Shown here: piece after piece, positions 1 through 7,700 of the stretch | How positions within the stretch are numbered: position 1 is the first letter of the stretch | How the letters are laid out: each line of letters opens with the position of its first letter | Source of the DNA: Spirochaetota bacterium | GTDB taxonomy: Bacteria; Spirochaetota; UBA12135; COTS27; JAFLEE01 | Reading direction: 5' to 3' | Assembly: GCA_017302015.1 (NCBI GenBank) | Contig: JAFLEE010000016.1 | Span: 1 to 64,000 of the forward strand | DNA length: 64,000 nt | Made by a program: the position numbers and the translations under genes | Notes under the pieces: model-generated | The model's database searches: none | What the model saw: the letters and a program-made list of their open reading frames with translations, nothing else | What the model was told of the DNA's origin: nothing

Positions 1-870
1 GAGGCCGGGCTCCGCCTGTTGCGCGCCGCCCCCCGTCGCGCCGCCGCGGCGGAGGCCCGGGATCCCCTCATCGGGAAGACCCTCGATCTTCTGGGTTCCC
101 TGCGTTGGGATGATGCGGGGCGCAAGGCCGCCCCCGGCGCCCCGTCGGAGGAGGATGACCTCGCCCTCGCCATCGCGGCCCTCAAGCACGAAGTCGATAC
201 GGCGCTCACGGAACGGGAGCGCGAGACCCTCGAACTCGCCGCGGCCCGGGATGAAGCGCGGCGCCTCGGCCTGGAATTGAACGAGGCCCTGCGGCGCTCG
301 TCGCGGCGGCAGGAGGAGGTCGAGCGCCTGGGCCGGGAGAATCTCGCCCTCGAGAGCGACATCGCCCAGGCCCAGCGCGAGGTGCTCTCGGTGCTCGCCG
401 ATTTCATCGATGAGCGCTGCATGCGCCCGCAGAAGCGCACCCGCGACCTCGCGAGCCTCATGCACCGCCTGGCCCTGGGCATCGGGATCTCGCCGGAAGA
501 TTCGGACCGCTTCGACCGCGCCTGCCTGCTGCACCACGTGGGGTTCCTCGGCATCCCCGACGCCCTGGCGCGGGAGAGCGCCGACCTGGAATCGGTGGCG
601 CACCACGCGACCCTCGGCCACGATCTTTTGGCGCGCCTCATCGGCATGGAGTGCGCCGCGGACCTCGCCCTCACCCACCACGCGCGCTGGGATGGCCGGG
701 GCCTTCCCGAGGGCCTGGCGGGCGAGGCGATCCCCATGGTTTCGCGCCTCTTCGCGCTGGCGGAGCGGGTGCATGCCGGGGCCCGCGCCCCCGAACTCCG
801 CCAAGATGCGGGGAAGCTCCTCGACCCCGGCCTGGTGGAACATTGCCTGGCGCAGGAACTATTGGAGTAG
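1..870 (+). CDS. Degenerate HD-GYP-like signalling protein (5' partial)
   Basis: The reading frame is open from the first base, so the true start lies outside the window; a TTG at 19 is only the first possible internal start. The first part is a long charged helix (roughly 190-400 nt) that looks like a coiled coil. The second half aligns by eye with HD-GYP domains: a segment reading LLHHVGFLGIPD, then HHATLGHDLL, then THHARWDGRGLPEGL. Active HD-GYP phosphodiesterases, which cleave cyclic di-GMP, normally read LLHDIGK and HHExxDGxGYP. Here the HD aspartate is replaced by His, the following Lys by Phe and GYP by GLP, so metal binding and catalysis are doubtful and a binding or scaffold role is more likely. 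The N-terminus could carry a receiver domain, but it is not in the window. It is convergent with the heparinase-like gene, 9 nt apart. Confidence 0.7.
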   Translation, partial: EAGLRLLRAAPRRAAAAEARDPLIGKTLDLLGSLRWDDAGRKAAPGAPSEEDDLALAIAALKHEVDTALTERERETLELAAARDEARRLGLELNEALRRSSRRQEEVERLGRENLALESDIAQAQREVLSVLADFIDERCMRPQKRTRDLASLMHRLALGIGISPEDSDRFDRACLLHHVGFLGIPDALARESADLESVAHHATLGHDLLARLIGMECAADLALTHHARWDGRGLPEGLAGEAIPMVSRLFALAERVHAGARAPELRQDAGKLLDPGLVEHCLAQELLE

Positions 871-879
871 GGAAGCGCT

Positions 880-3105
880 TCAGGCCCCGATGGCGGTGAG
901 GCGGATCCCCTCCTCCGTTTCGACGACTTGGATCTTTTCGTCGAGGACGATTTGCCCCGCTTGGGACCGGATTTTCGGGAAGGCGCGATCCAGGGCGAAC
1001 ACGGCGGGCAGGAAATGGCGCTTCGCCGGCCGTACTTCCCAGTTCCAGTGGAAAAGTTCGGGCCGCGATACCGCGAAACGGGCGGGCACGCCCTCGTTCA
1101 CCGGCACGGGATAGCGGTCCAAGATCCGGGGCCGAAGGGCCCGGCCCTCCGCAAAGAGCGCGACCTCCATGGCCACGCCTTCGGCCCGTAGCGACGTGCT
1201 CCCCTTCCCGACCCGCGGCCGGCGCAGGGAATGGAGGCAAGCGGTCACCCGTTGGGGCTTCGCGAGGAGAAGATCGTCCACGACCAAGATGAGATCGGGC
1301 TTGAAGAACCAGAAATGCCGGTGGTAGCGCCGGACCCCGGCGTAGGAGAGGGTGAGAGCCGCGACGAGATGGGTGTAGGCGAGCCCCCCGGCCTTGCCCT
1401 CGTCCATGCCGAGGAACCTAGCCGCGCCCAGGTGGCCCGGCACCTGCCCCTCGCCGCCGATGAGGAGGCAATTATGGGCGCGGGTTTGGCGCGTCCAGCG
1501 CACGTGGTGCGCGGTGCCGTACTGGGCGCCGAAGGTGCCCGAGGGGACGATGAGGCCCTTCCCGCGGCGCAGGATCGAGAAGGAACCCTGGTCGGCGTGC
1601 TGGTGGCTCCCGTTGCCGAATTTGCTCGCGCGGACCACGAGGGCGGTGTTCTTCTTCTCATCGAAGAGGTCGCATTGCAGGCTCGCGAAGCCCCCGTCGG
1701 GGAAGAGGACGTCCTTCGCATCGGGGAGCGCGACCTTGCGCCGGGAGGGCCGAAGGAGCGCCGGCGGCACGAAGAGGTCGAGCAGGTGGAGTTCCAGGCG
1801 CTCGGGGACGGGGAGGCGCTTTCGGGCGCGGTGGATCGCGGGGGAGCCGAAGCGATCGGCGTAGACGCGCAGGGGATCCTGGCCAAAAAAGCCGGGCCAT
1901 TCCTGGTCCTCGGGATGGCACCACCAGCCGTCGCCGAAGGGGTGGACCTCCCATCCCTCCCGCGCGAAGTGGAGGAAGAAGCGGGCCACGTTGCGGTAAA
2001 AGGGGCGCTCGAGGAATGAGAAGCCCGAAAGCCGCTCGACCATGAGGAAGAACGGCAAGTACCAGCGGGTGTAGGAGGTGGCGTAGAAGACGCCCTCGGC
2101 CCAGCCGCCGTCCGGCCCGCCAAAAAACGGAAAGAAACCGGCATAAATGCGCATGGCGTAGGCGAGCCAGGCTTCGCATTCCGCGCTGTCGGCGAACCCG
2201 TGGAGGATAAGGGCGGCCTCCCCCAAGTACCCCCCTAGGCGGCCGACGTGGGAATTGCCCGGCGTGTTGGTGAAGTCGGTGCGCAGCATGCGCCGGTGGG
2301 CGGCGCGGGCATGGGCGGCCAGGGCGGTCTTGGCGAAGGCGAGTTCCTCGGGGGCGAGGACCGCGGCGAGGCCGTCGATGGCGAAGGGGAGGCAGCGCAG
2401 GAGGCTGAGGCCGACCTCGTCGCCCCAGGGGCCGTCGGGGCTGCAGGGCCCCTCGGGGTTCCAGGCGCACACGGCCAAGAGGAGGCGGCGCCCCATGGCG
2501 GCGGCCTCTTCATCCGCGAAAAGGAGGCGGCCGAGGACGCAGGCGACGAGATTGCGGTCGATGTATTTCCGCGCGAGGTTCGTCCATTCCCGGTAGCGCA
2601 GATTGCGCGAGATCGGATCGGGGTAGAGGTGCTGATCGGGCGTCGGCGGCAGCCCGTCGGAGAGGGCCAGGGCGAGATTGCGCCGCAGGGCCGGGAGGTG
2701 GCGCCGGTGCCTGGCGCAGACCCGCTTGGCGTCGCCCCTTCGCAGGTAATGGCGCGGATGGCCTTGCGGCACCCGGGCGAGGAGGGCCGCCGCCGTGGGG
2801 GGCTGCTGGACGGCGGCGGTCTTTGAGAGCGTGAACGTCCACCAGCCACGGCGCTTGCCGTTCCCCTCCAGGTCCCAACGGTAGGTTCCCGGCGCGAGGA
2901 GGCCCGCGGGGGTCCAATGGTTCTCCGGGGTGCGGTGCGAGGCGCGCAGGCTCCCGCCGACGGCCTCCAAATGGACGGTGAACGCCTCCACGCCGGGCAC
3001 GCGCAGCCAATAGAACGGCGGGGGATTGATCTCGACCACCCGCCCGTCCTCGGGACCCGGGAAGAGTTGGAGGAAGGAGGTGCGCTCCTGGGCCAGGGCG
3101 TTCAC
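880..3105 (-). CDS. Heparinase II/III-family polysaccharide lyase-like protein (741 aa)
   Basis: The protein has an N-terminal domain beginning near residue 10 (INPPPFYWLRVPG), an alpha/alpha toroid in the middle and a C-terminal beta-sandwich, the layout of heparinase II/III-like polysaccharide lyases that cleave uronic-acid polymers by beta-elimination. The family signature H-x-H-x-D-x-G-S-F is present as SHQHADQGSF, with H501 and H503 as candidate catalytic or metal residues. I place the start at GTG 3105 because it overlaps the TGA stop of the upstream acyltransferase in a GTGA arrangement. A longer in-frame extension to 3381 would lie entirely inside that gene and has shadow-like Arg/Gly-rich composition. 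No signal peptide is visible, so it may act in the cytoplasm on imported oligosaccharides. The substrate is not known; glycosaminoglycan, alginate or ulvan-like polymers are all possible. Confidence 0.85.
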   Translation of the reverse strand: MNALAQERTSFLQLFPGPEDGRVVEINPPPFYWLRVPGVEAFTVHLEAVGGSLRASHRTPENHWTPAGLLAPGTYRWDLEGNGKRRGWWTFTLSKTAAVQQPPTAAALLARVPQGHPRHYLRRGDAKRVCARHRRHLPALRRNLALALSDGLPPTPDQHLYPDPISRNLRYREWTNLARKYIDRNLVACVLGRLLFADEEAAAMGRRLLLAVCAWNPEGPCSPDGPWGDEVGLSLLRCLPFAIDGLAAVLAPEELAFAKTALAAHARAAHRRMLRTDFTNTPGNSHVGRLGGYLGEAALILHGFADSAECEAWLAYAMRIYAGFFPFFGGPDGGWAEGVFYATSYTRWYLPFFLMVERLSGFSFLERPFYRNVARFFLHFAREGWEVHPFGDGWWCHPEDQEWPGFFGQDPLRVYADRFGSPAIHRARKRLPVPERLELHLLDLFVPPALLRPSRRKVALPDAKDVLFPDGGFASLQCDLFDEKKNTALVVRASKFGNGSHQHADQGSFSILRRGKGLIVPSGTFGAQYGTAHHVRWTRQTRAHNCLLIGGEGQVPGHLGAARFLGMDEGKAGGLAYTHLVAALTLSYAGVRRYHRHFWFFKPDLILVVDDLLLAKPQRVTACLHSLRRPRVGKGSTSLRAEGVAMEVALFAEGRALRPRILDRYPVPVNEGVPARFAVSRPELFHWNWEVRPAKRHFLPAVFALDRAFPKIRSQAGQIVLDEKIQVVETEEGIRLTAIGA

Positions 3106-3656
3106 GGGCGCTTGTCCCAGACCAGATCGCCGGTCGCCAGGTCGATATGGCCGAGTTTGCGCGCGGGCGTGCCGCCGTAGATCCCGTAGTCCTCGGTGTC
3201 CTTGGTCACCACGGCGTTGGCGCACAAAAGGTTCCCCTTCCCCACGGTGACCCCGGCGGTGACCGTGACGCCCGAGGCGAGCCACGACCCCCGGCCGATG
3301 CGGATCGGCGCGCCCACATTCCGCCGCGTGAACGAGCGGCTCTCCGCGTCGAAGAGGTGGGTATTGGAGGTGAGCGAGCAATAGGGGCCGATGAGGGTGA
3401 GATCCTCGATGACCACGTCGCCGTTGACGTAGGCGTAGAGCCCGATGAGGCAGCCGTCCCCGATGCTCCCCCGGGCGGAGAGGTTGATGATGGCCCCGGG
3501 CTTCACGCGCAGGCCCTCGGCTCGGAAGCCGAGCATGCGCGCGCGGTTGCGCCCGTCGGTCTCGTTGTCGGAGAGGCCGCTATAGCGGGTATGGATCTCG
3601 AAGGTCTCGGGGTCGAGGCCGGTCTTGGTGACCCAGGGCTCGGGGAAGGAAATCAT
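3102..3656 (-). CDS. Hexapeptide-repeat (LbH) acyltransferase (184 aa)
   Basis: The sequence carries left-handed beta-helix repeats of the maltose/galactoside O-acetyltransferase type (hydrophobic-G-x-G spacing in INLSARGSIGDGCLIG and ASGVTVTAGVTVGKG) and the usual end motif GGTPARKLG. Such enzymes transfer an acyl group, usually acetyl from acetyl-CoA, to a sugar or other hydroxyl or amino acceptor. I chose ATG 3656 because GAGGAG lies 6 nt upstream; an upstream in-frame ATG at 3719 has no such site. The stop overlaps the GTG of the heparinase-like gene, so the two are probably translationally coupled. A TATGCT -10-like box lies at 3720-3715 but I see no convincing -35. The acceptor is unknown; modification of the sugar handled by this locus is an inference from position only. 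Confidence 0.85.
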   Translation of the reverse strand: MISFPEPWVTKTGLDPETFEIHTRYSGLSDNETDGRNRARMLGFRAEGLRVKPGAIINLSARGSIGDGCLIGLYAYVNGDVVIEDLTLIGPYCSLTSNTHLFDAESRSFTRRNVGAPIRIGRGSWLASGVTVTAGVTVGKGNLLCANAVVTKDTEDYGIYGGTPARKLGHIDLATGDLVWDKRP

Positions 3657-3763
3657 GGGGGGCTCCTCGAAGAAAACCGAAGCAGGCGTTCGGTCGCATC
3701 GTGTTTCTCCAAGAAGCATAGCCCGCGGACGGCGGGGCGTCTTTGTCTGTGGCGGAAGCGGTT

Positions 3764-4738
3764 TTATCCGCCCGGGCGCGCGGCCTTCGGGCGCTTATCG
3801 ATTTTCGGGATGAAGCTCGACTTCGGGGGATCGAACCCGCCGAAGACCACCCCGCGGCTGATCTGGTCGCGCTCGAGGTCCCGCCATTTCCCGGGGGGGA
3901 TCCCCTCCTGCCGCTTGAAGATCCTGGAGAAATGGTGGACGGTCTCGAAGCCGCCGTGGAGCGCGATGGCCTCGAGGGAATCCTCCCCCGAGAGCATGCG
4001 CGCCTTGGCCTGCTCGACGCGCCAGCGCCAGAGCCAAGCGGCCACGGTCTCGCCGGTGACGTTGCGGAAACGGCCGCTTAGGTGCCTCGGCGAGACGCCG
4101 GCGGCGGCGGCGATGGCGGCGAGGGAGAGCGGCTCGCGGTAGGTTGCCTCGATGAACTCCACGGCCCGTCGGGTAGCGGGATCGAAGACGGTGGAGAGGG
4201 CCGCCGCCCGTGGACCGACGGACCGTACCCGCACCGGCGCGGGGGCCGGGAACGGCTTCGGGTCCGCGGCGGGCGCGGTGCGGTGCGGAGCCCGGGCCCG
4301 GGCGAGGAGCCAGTGGAGTTCGGTGAGGCGGGCCGTGGCGATCTCGCGGTGGTACGCTTCCCCCCGGATCCCCTCCTGCACGATGCTCTCAAGGAGCAGG
4401 CGCCACGAATCGCCCTCGTCGCTGAAGGCGCCCTCCGCCTTCGGGAGCGCGCGGGCGAGGGACCGGTCGTGGACCTTGAACTTGGCCTCGAGGGTGACCG
4501 CCCGCGCCTTCTTCGCGGCGCTGAGCCCGTGGGGCACGCCCTCCCCCGCGTAGAAGAGGAAGCCGGGGGAAAAGCGCTCGATCCGCTTGCCCAAGGTGAA
4601 AGAACCGCTTCCCTCGAGGACGAAGAAGATCTGGGAAAAATCCCGGTGGCGATGTGTGACGAGGGTGTAGGCGGGAGGGTAATGCACACGGGCCAACCAG
4701 AAGAGTTCCAGGGGCGCGCAGGGTTTGGGGAGGGCCAT
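3764..4738 (-). CDS. AraC-family transcriptional regulator (324 aa)
   Basis: The N-terminal half is a cupin-like sensor: THRHRDFSQIFFVLEGSGSF is the typical ligand-pocket strand pattern. The C-terminal ~100 residues, beginning near RRAVEFIEATYREPLSLAAIA, form the two helix-turn-helices of AraC/XylS proteins, ending in the usual FETVHHFSRIFKRQEGIPPGKWR. A proline-rich linker separates them. ATG 4738 is preferred because a promoter (see 4756-4784) ends 17 nt before it; the frame continues further upstream but with GC-rich shadow composition. It lies between the BNR protein and the acyltransferase on the same strand and probably controls this locus in response to a sugar. The ligand cannot be read from the sequence. 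Confidence 0.85.
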   Translation of the reverse strand: MALPKPCAPLELFWLARVHYPPAYTLVTHRHRDFSQIFFVLEGSGSFTLGKRIERFSPGFLFYAGEGVPHGLSAAKKARAVTLEAKFKVHDRSLARALPKAEGAFSDEGDSWRLLLESIVQEGIRGEAYHREIATARLTELHWLLARARAPHRTAPAADPKPFPAPAPVRVRSVGPRAAALSTVFDPATRRAVEFIEATYREPLSLAAIAAAAGVSPRHLSGRFRNVTGETVAAWLWRWRVEQAKARMLSGEDSLEAIALHGGFETVHHFSRIFKRQEGIPPGKWRDLERDQISRGVVFGGFDPPKSSFIPKIDKRPKAARPGG

Positions 4739-4755
4739 GGGAGATCCGCGGGGGA

Positions 4756-4784
4756 AGGATACCTTTACCGCAGCCGGGCGTCCA
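4756..4784 (-). promoter_or_regulatory. Promoter of the AraC gene at 4738
   Basis: On the minus strand TGGACG (4784-4779) and TATCCT (4761-4756) are separated by exactly 17 nt. The predicted transcription start is about 10 nt before the ATG at 4738, giving a very short leader. Confidence 0.5.
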
Positions 4785-4836
4785 CCGGATCCCCCGACCC
4801 CTCCATTCCATCGACGTCGGACCCCGGAGCCCCGCC

Positions 4837-5982
4837 TCATGAACCCCGGGGCAAACCCGCCGAAGCGAGGAGCGAGCGGAACTTTTCCAGGCGATAGAAA
4901 CGGATGCGGTTGGAATCGTGGAAATTGGGGGCGCCGTCGTAGGCGGCGCGAACGAGGTAGATGAGGTCTTCCCCGTCGAATTGCCAATCGACATATTGGA
5001 AGCCGGTCCGCTTTAGCGATTCCTCGGGGGAGAGGCCCAGGTCGTCGCGCAACATCTCATGCACCACGGTCCAATGCCGTAGGTCCGCCGAGGCCGACAG
5101 CGAAAGCGCGTTGCGGCCCGCGTAGCGCGGATCGGTCGGAGTGGCGTTCACGAGGGAAAGATAGGCCCCCGTCGCGGGGTCGCGCCGCACGGTGAACTTG
5201 GCGTGGTGCCCCGGGAAATCGATGAACCCGCTGGACGCATCGAAGCGCAGTTCATTCCCGTCCGGGCTCAGCGACAGCAGGGCCGCCTTGCCCGGCATCC
5301 AGGAATGCAGGCGGAGGAGGTTCCACATGCTCCCGTCGGGCGCCGCCACCGCGTTTCCCTCGAGCCATCCCCAATCCCGGATGATCTTCGTTCCCGCCGG
5401 CGCCACGCTCGCCGGGAAACGCACTTCGTTGCTTTTCGTCCAACTGGAGGCCAGGAGGAGGTCGGCGTTCTCATCGGCCGAGATCATGAAGGATGCGAAG
5501 CCCTCTCCCCAGACGGTGCCGAGGCAATTCTCGAAGGCGCGGTAGAGCCGTCCCCCATGGACGAGGACGGGCACCGGGGCTCCGTGGTAATTGGGATCGG
5601 CGTGGTAGACCCCCCCGGTGAAGAGCCAGCCCGATTTTTCGTCGGCCGGGTGCGTCCAGGTATGGCCCCCATCGTCGCTGCGGCGGATGACGATGGAACC
5701 GTATTGCTGGCTGACCCCCAGGTGGTAGAGGGCGCCCATATGGGTGAAGAGCGTCCCCCAATAGGCGTTGGAGAGGTGGGTCACGCTGCGCCAGGACCGC
5801 CCCCCGTCTTCCGAACGGTAGACGCTCGTGAGGTGCTCCTCGCGCTCGTGGTTGCGCGGGCAGCCCGCCCCGAAATAATCGTGGGTGGCGACGAGGGCGC
5901 CGTCGGGGGCGCGCACGAGGCTCGGGCTGCCGAGGTAGGTGCGGGTCTTGGGGTCTTGGATGCGGAGGTCGGTGGGGTTCAT
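4837..5982 (-). CDS. BNR/Asp-box sialidase-like beta-propeller protein (381 aa)
   Basis: Two clear Asp-box turns (S-x-D-G-G-x-S/T-W: SEDGGRSW and SDDGGHTW) and the opening SLVRAPDGALVATHDY place this in the six-bladed sialidase/neuraminidase superfamily. The arginine triad of GH33 sialidases cannot be assigned with confidence by eye, and the usual FRIP motif is not seen, so 'sialidase' is a fold-level call. There is no signal peptide, unlike secreted sialidases, which suggests a cytoplasmic role or another enzymatic activity on this fold. The ATG has AAGGA about 4 nt upstream. It follows the DapA/NanA-like lyase by 64 nt on the same strand; a sialidase fold next to a possible N-acetylneuraminate lyase is suggestive of sialic-acid metabolism, but this is context only. 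Confidence 0.8.
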   Translation of the reverse strand: MNPTDLRIQDPKTRTYLGSPSLVRAPDGALVATHDYFGAGCPRNHEREEHLTSVYRSEDGGRSWRSVTHLSNAYWGTLFTHMGALYHLGVSQQYGSIVIRRSDDGGHTWTHPADEKSGWLFTGGVYHADPNYHGAPVPVLVHGGRLYRAFENCLGTVWGEGFASFMISADENADLLLASSWTKSNEVRFPASVAPAGTKIIRDWGWLEGNAVAAPDGSMWNLLRLHSWMPGKAALLSLSPDGNELRFDASSGFIDFPGHHAKFTVRRDPATGAYLSLVNATPTDPRYAGRNALSLSASADLRHWTVVHEMLRDDLGLSPEESLKRTGFQYVDWQFDGEDLIYLVRAAYDGAPNFHDSNRIRFYRLEKFRSLLASAGLPRGS

Positions 5983-6046
5983 GGGTTCCTTGGTGGCACG
6001 ATGGTGCTGGGTTGCCGTCGGTTTGGAATCGGGCCCGCGGCGGGGC

Positions 6047-6973
6047 TCATCGCGGGATCAGGCCGAGCGCCCCGAGATCCCGCGCCACTTGCTGGCGTTC
6101 GGGCCCGGCGAAGGCGGCGAACGGGGCGGCCATCCCGTCCCCGCAGACATCCAGAAGCGAGAGGGCGCACTTGATCCCTTTGATGCCGCTGCTGGCGTGG
6201 TGCCCGTGGCCGTAGATCGCGGAGAGCGCCATGAGGCGGCCCTGGAGGGCGAGGATCCTGTCCATGCGGCGCGCGAGGGCGGCCTCGAATAACTCGACGA
6301 AAAGCGCAGGATCGACATTGGCGCCCCCGCAGACGCCCCCTTGGGCGCCGAAGAGGACCGACTCGGCCAGGAGGGTTTCGCTCCCGGTGAAGAACGCCCA
6401 ACCCCGGGGCCGGGGCTCCGCGGCGCGGAGGCTCAGCAGTTTGTGGAAGAGGCCCATATCCCCCGAACTGTCCTTCACGCCGATGACGCCGGGGCGAGCG
6501 AGGGCCTCGGCTAGAGTCGGCGTATCGAGGGAGACCTTGGTCATTGAGGGCATATTATAGAGGAACAATGGGAGGGGCAGGGCGGGGAGGAGCTGGTCCA
6601 AATAGGCGAGGAACTCCGCCGGGCCCGGCGGCAAATAATAGGGGGGCGCCACGACCAGGGCGTCGGCCCCGGCCTTCGCGCACACCTGGGCGAGTTCCAG
6701 CGTATCTTCCACGACCGTGTCGGTGATCGCGACGATGATGGGCACGCGCTTCTTCACCTGGGCGCCCGCCCGGCGGACCATTTGGATCTTCTGGCCTTGG
6801 GAGAGGCTCGGTCCCTCGCCGGTGGTGCCCAGGAGGAAAAGCCCGTGCACGCCCCCCGCCAGCACATGCTCGATGAGTTTATCCAGGCCTTCTCCGTCAA
6901 TTTTCCCGTCTTTCATCGGGGTCACGAGGGGTGGAATGACGCCTTTAAACGAAGGAAGATTATGATATATCAT
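6047..6973 (-). CDS. DapA/NanA-family Schiff-base aldolase (308 aa)
   Basis: A class I aldolase/lyase of the dihydrodipicolinate synthase / N-acetylneuraminate lyase family. It shows the phosphate/carboxylate loop LGTTGEG (residues 48-54), the catalytic Tyr in FLYNMPS (Y139) and the Schiff-base Lys in IGVKDSSGD (K167). Length is normal for the family. Substrates in this family include pyruvate with aspartate semialdehyde, N-acetylneuraminate and 2-keto-3-deoxy sugar acids; the sequence alone does not decide. The divergent GntR/FCD regulator and the neighbouring BNR and heparinase-like genes favour a sugar-acid catabolic lyase over lysine biosynthesis. Its -10 box ends 8 nt before the ATG, and no ribosome binding site is seen, so translation is probably leaderless. 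A 12-bp perfect palindrome covers the start codon (6962-6973). Confidence 0.85.
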   Translation of the reverse strand: MIYHNLPSFKGVIPPLVTPMKDGKIDGEGLDKLIEHVLAGGVHGLFLLGTTGEGPSLSQGQKIQMVRRAGAQVKKRVPIIVAITDTVVEDTLELAQVCAKAGADALVVAPPYYLPPGPAEFLAYLDQLLPALPLPLFLYNMPSMTKVSLDTPTLAEALARPGVIGVKDSSGDMGLFHKLLSLRAAEPRPRGWAFFTGSETLLAESVLFGAQGGVCGGANVDPALFVELFEAALARRMDRILALQGRLMALSAIYGHGHHASSGIKGIKCALSLLDVCGDGMAAPFAAFAGPERQQVARDLGALGLIPR

Positions 6974-7032
6974 ATATATTAGGTATACTCAAAAAATCCT
7001 GTATTGTCAAGGCTTGATATACCGTATATACT
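6962..7032. promoter_or_regulatory. Overlapping divergent promoters and operators of the lyase and GntR genes
   Basis: Leftward: TTGACA (7010-7005), 17 nt, TATACC (6987-6982). Rightward: TTGTCA (7004-7009), 17 nt, TATACT (7027-7032). The two -35 boxes share five base pairs, so the promoters cannot easily be occupied together. Two AT-rich palindromes sit where a repressor would act: ATGATATATCAT (6962-6973), over the lyase start codon, and ATATAC-C-GTATAT (7017-7029), between the -35 and -10 of the gntR promoter. They are the likely binding sites of the adjacent GntR protein; this is inference. Confidence 0.75.
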
Positions 7033-7042
7033 TTTTGAACCT

Positions 7043-7693
7043 ATGGGCCCATTCGCCACCGCATCCGCCCAGATCTATCTAAAACTCAAAGAAAGAATCC
7101 TCTCCGGGGAACTCCGCCCGGGCACCCATCTGGTGCGCCGGCAAGTTGCCGCAGAATATGGGACGAGCCCCATCCCGGTCATCGAGGCGCTTCTTCGCCT
7201 CGAGATGGACGGCTTGGTGGAGAGCGAGCCCAAGTACGGGGCCCGGGTGCGCCTCATGGCCGTGGAGGAGATCCGCGACGAGCAGGTGTTCCGCGAGGCT
7301 ATCGAGTGCGAAGCGGCGCGGCGATTTTCAACGGGAGCCTCCCCCCGGGCGCGGGAAGAATTATCGGCGCTGGCCGGGGCCCTCGACCGGGTCCAGCACG
7401 GCTCCGATCCCCAATCCCTCGAGGCCAATCGGGCCCACCGCGATTTCCACCTCTTCATCGCGCGCAGCGGCGGCCACCCGAACCTGGAGCGAGAACTGGC
7501 GCGGCTTTGGTACTGGATGGTGGGGGCCGGTTGGGTCGACCCCCTGGCCTATCCCACCCCAGTAGATTGGCACGCGCAATTGGCACGCTCGCTCGGCGCA
7601 GGCTCCGCCGATCGGGCCGAGGCCGCCATGCGCGAGCACGTGAACCTAAACCGCGAGGCGCACCTCGCGGCGCTCCTTTCGCGCTTCGGCTAA
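7043..7693 (+). CDS. GntR-family regulator, FCD subfamily (216 aa)
   Basis: An N-terminal winged helix (residues ~5-70; LRPGTHLVRRQVAAEYGTSP...EALLRLEMDGLVE) is followed by an all-helical FCD effector domain with the metal-ligand histidines expected in this subfamily (HRDFHLFIAR and MREHVNLNREAH). FCD regulators bind sugar acids, organic acids or acyl ligands and usually repress adjacent catabolic genes. I use ATG 7043; a TTG at 7004 is in frame but falls inside the -35 box. The -10 box ends 10 nt before the ATG, so the mRNA leader is only a few nucleotides. Divergent from the aldolase, with operators between them; probably autoregulated. Convergent with the ADP-ribosylglycohydrolase gene, 7 nt apart. 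Confidence 0.88.
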   Translation: MGPFATASAQIYLKLKERILSGELRPGTHLVRRQVAAEYGTSPIPVIEALLRLEMDGLVESEPKYGARVRLMAVEEIRDEQVFREAIECEAARRFSTGASPRAREELSALAGALDRVQHGSDPQSLEANRAHRDFHLFIARSGGHPNLERELARLWYWMVGAGWVDPLAYPTPVDWHAQLARSLGAGSADRAEAAMREHVNLNREAHLAALLSRFG

Positions 7694-7700
7694 AAACCCC

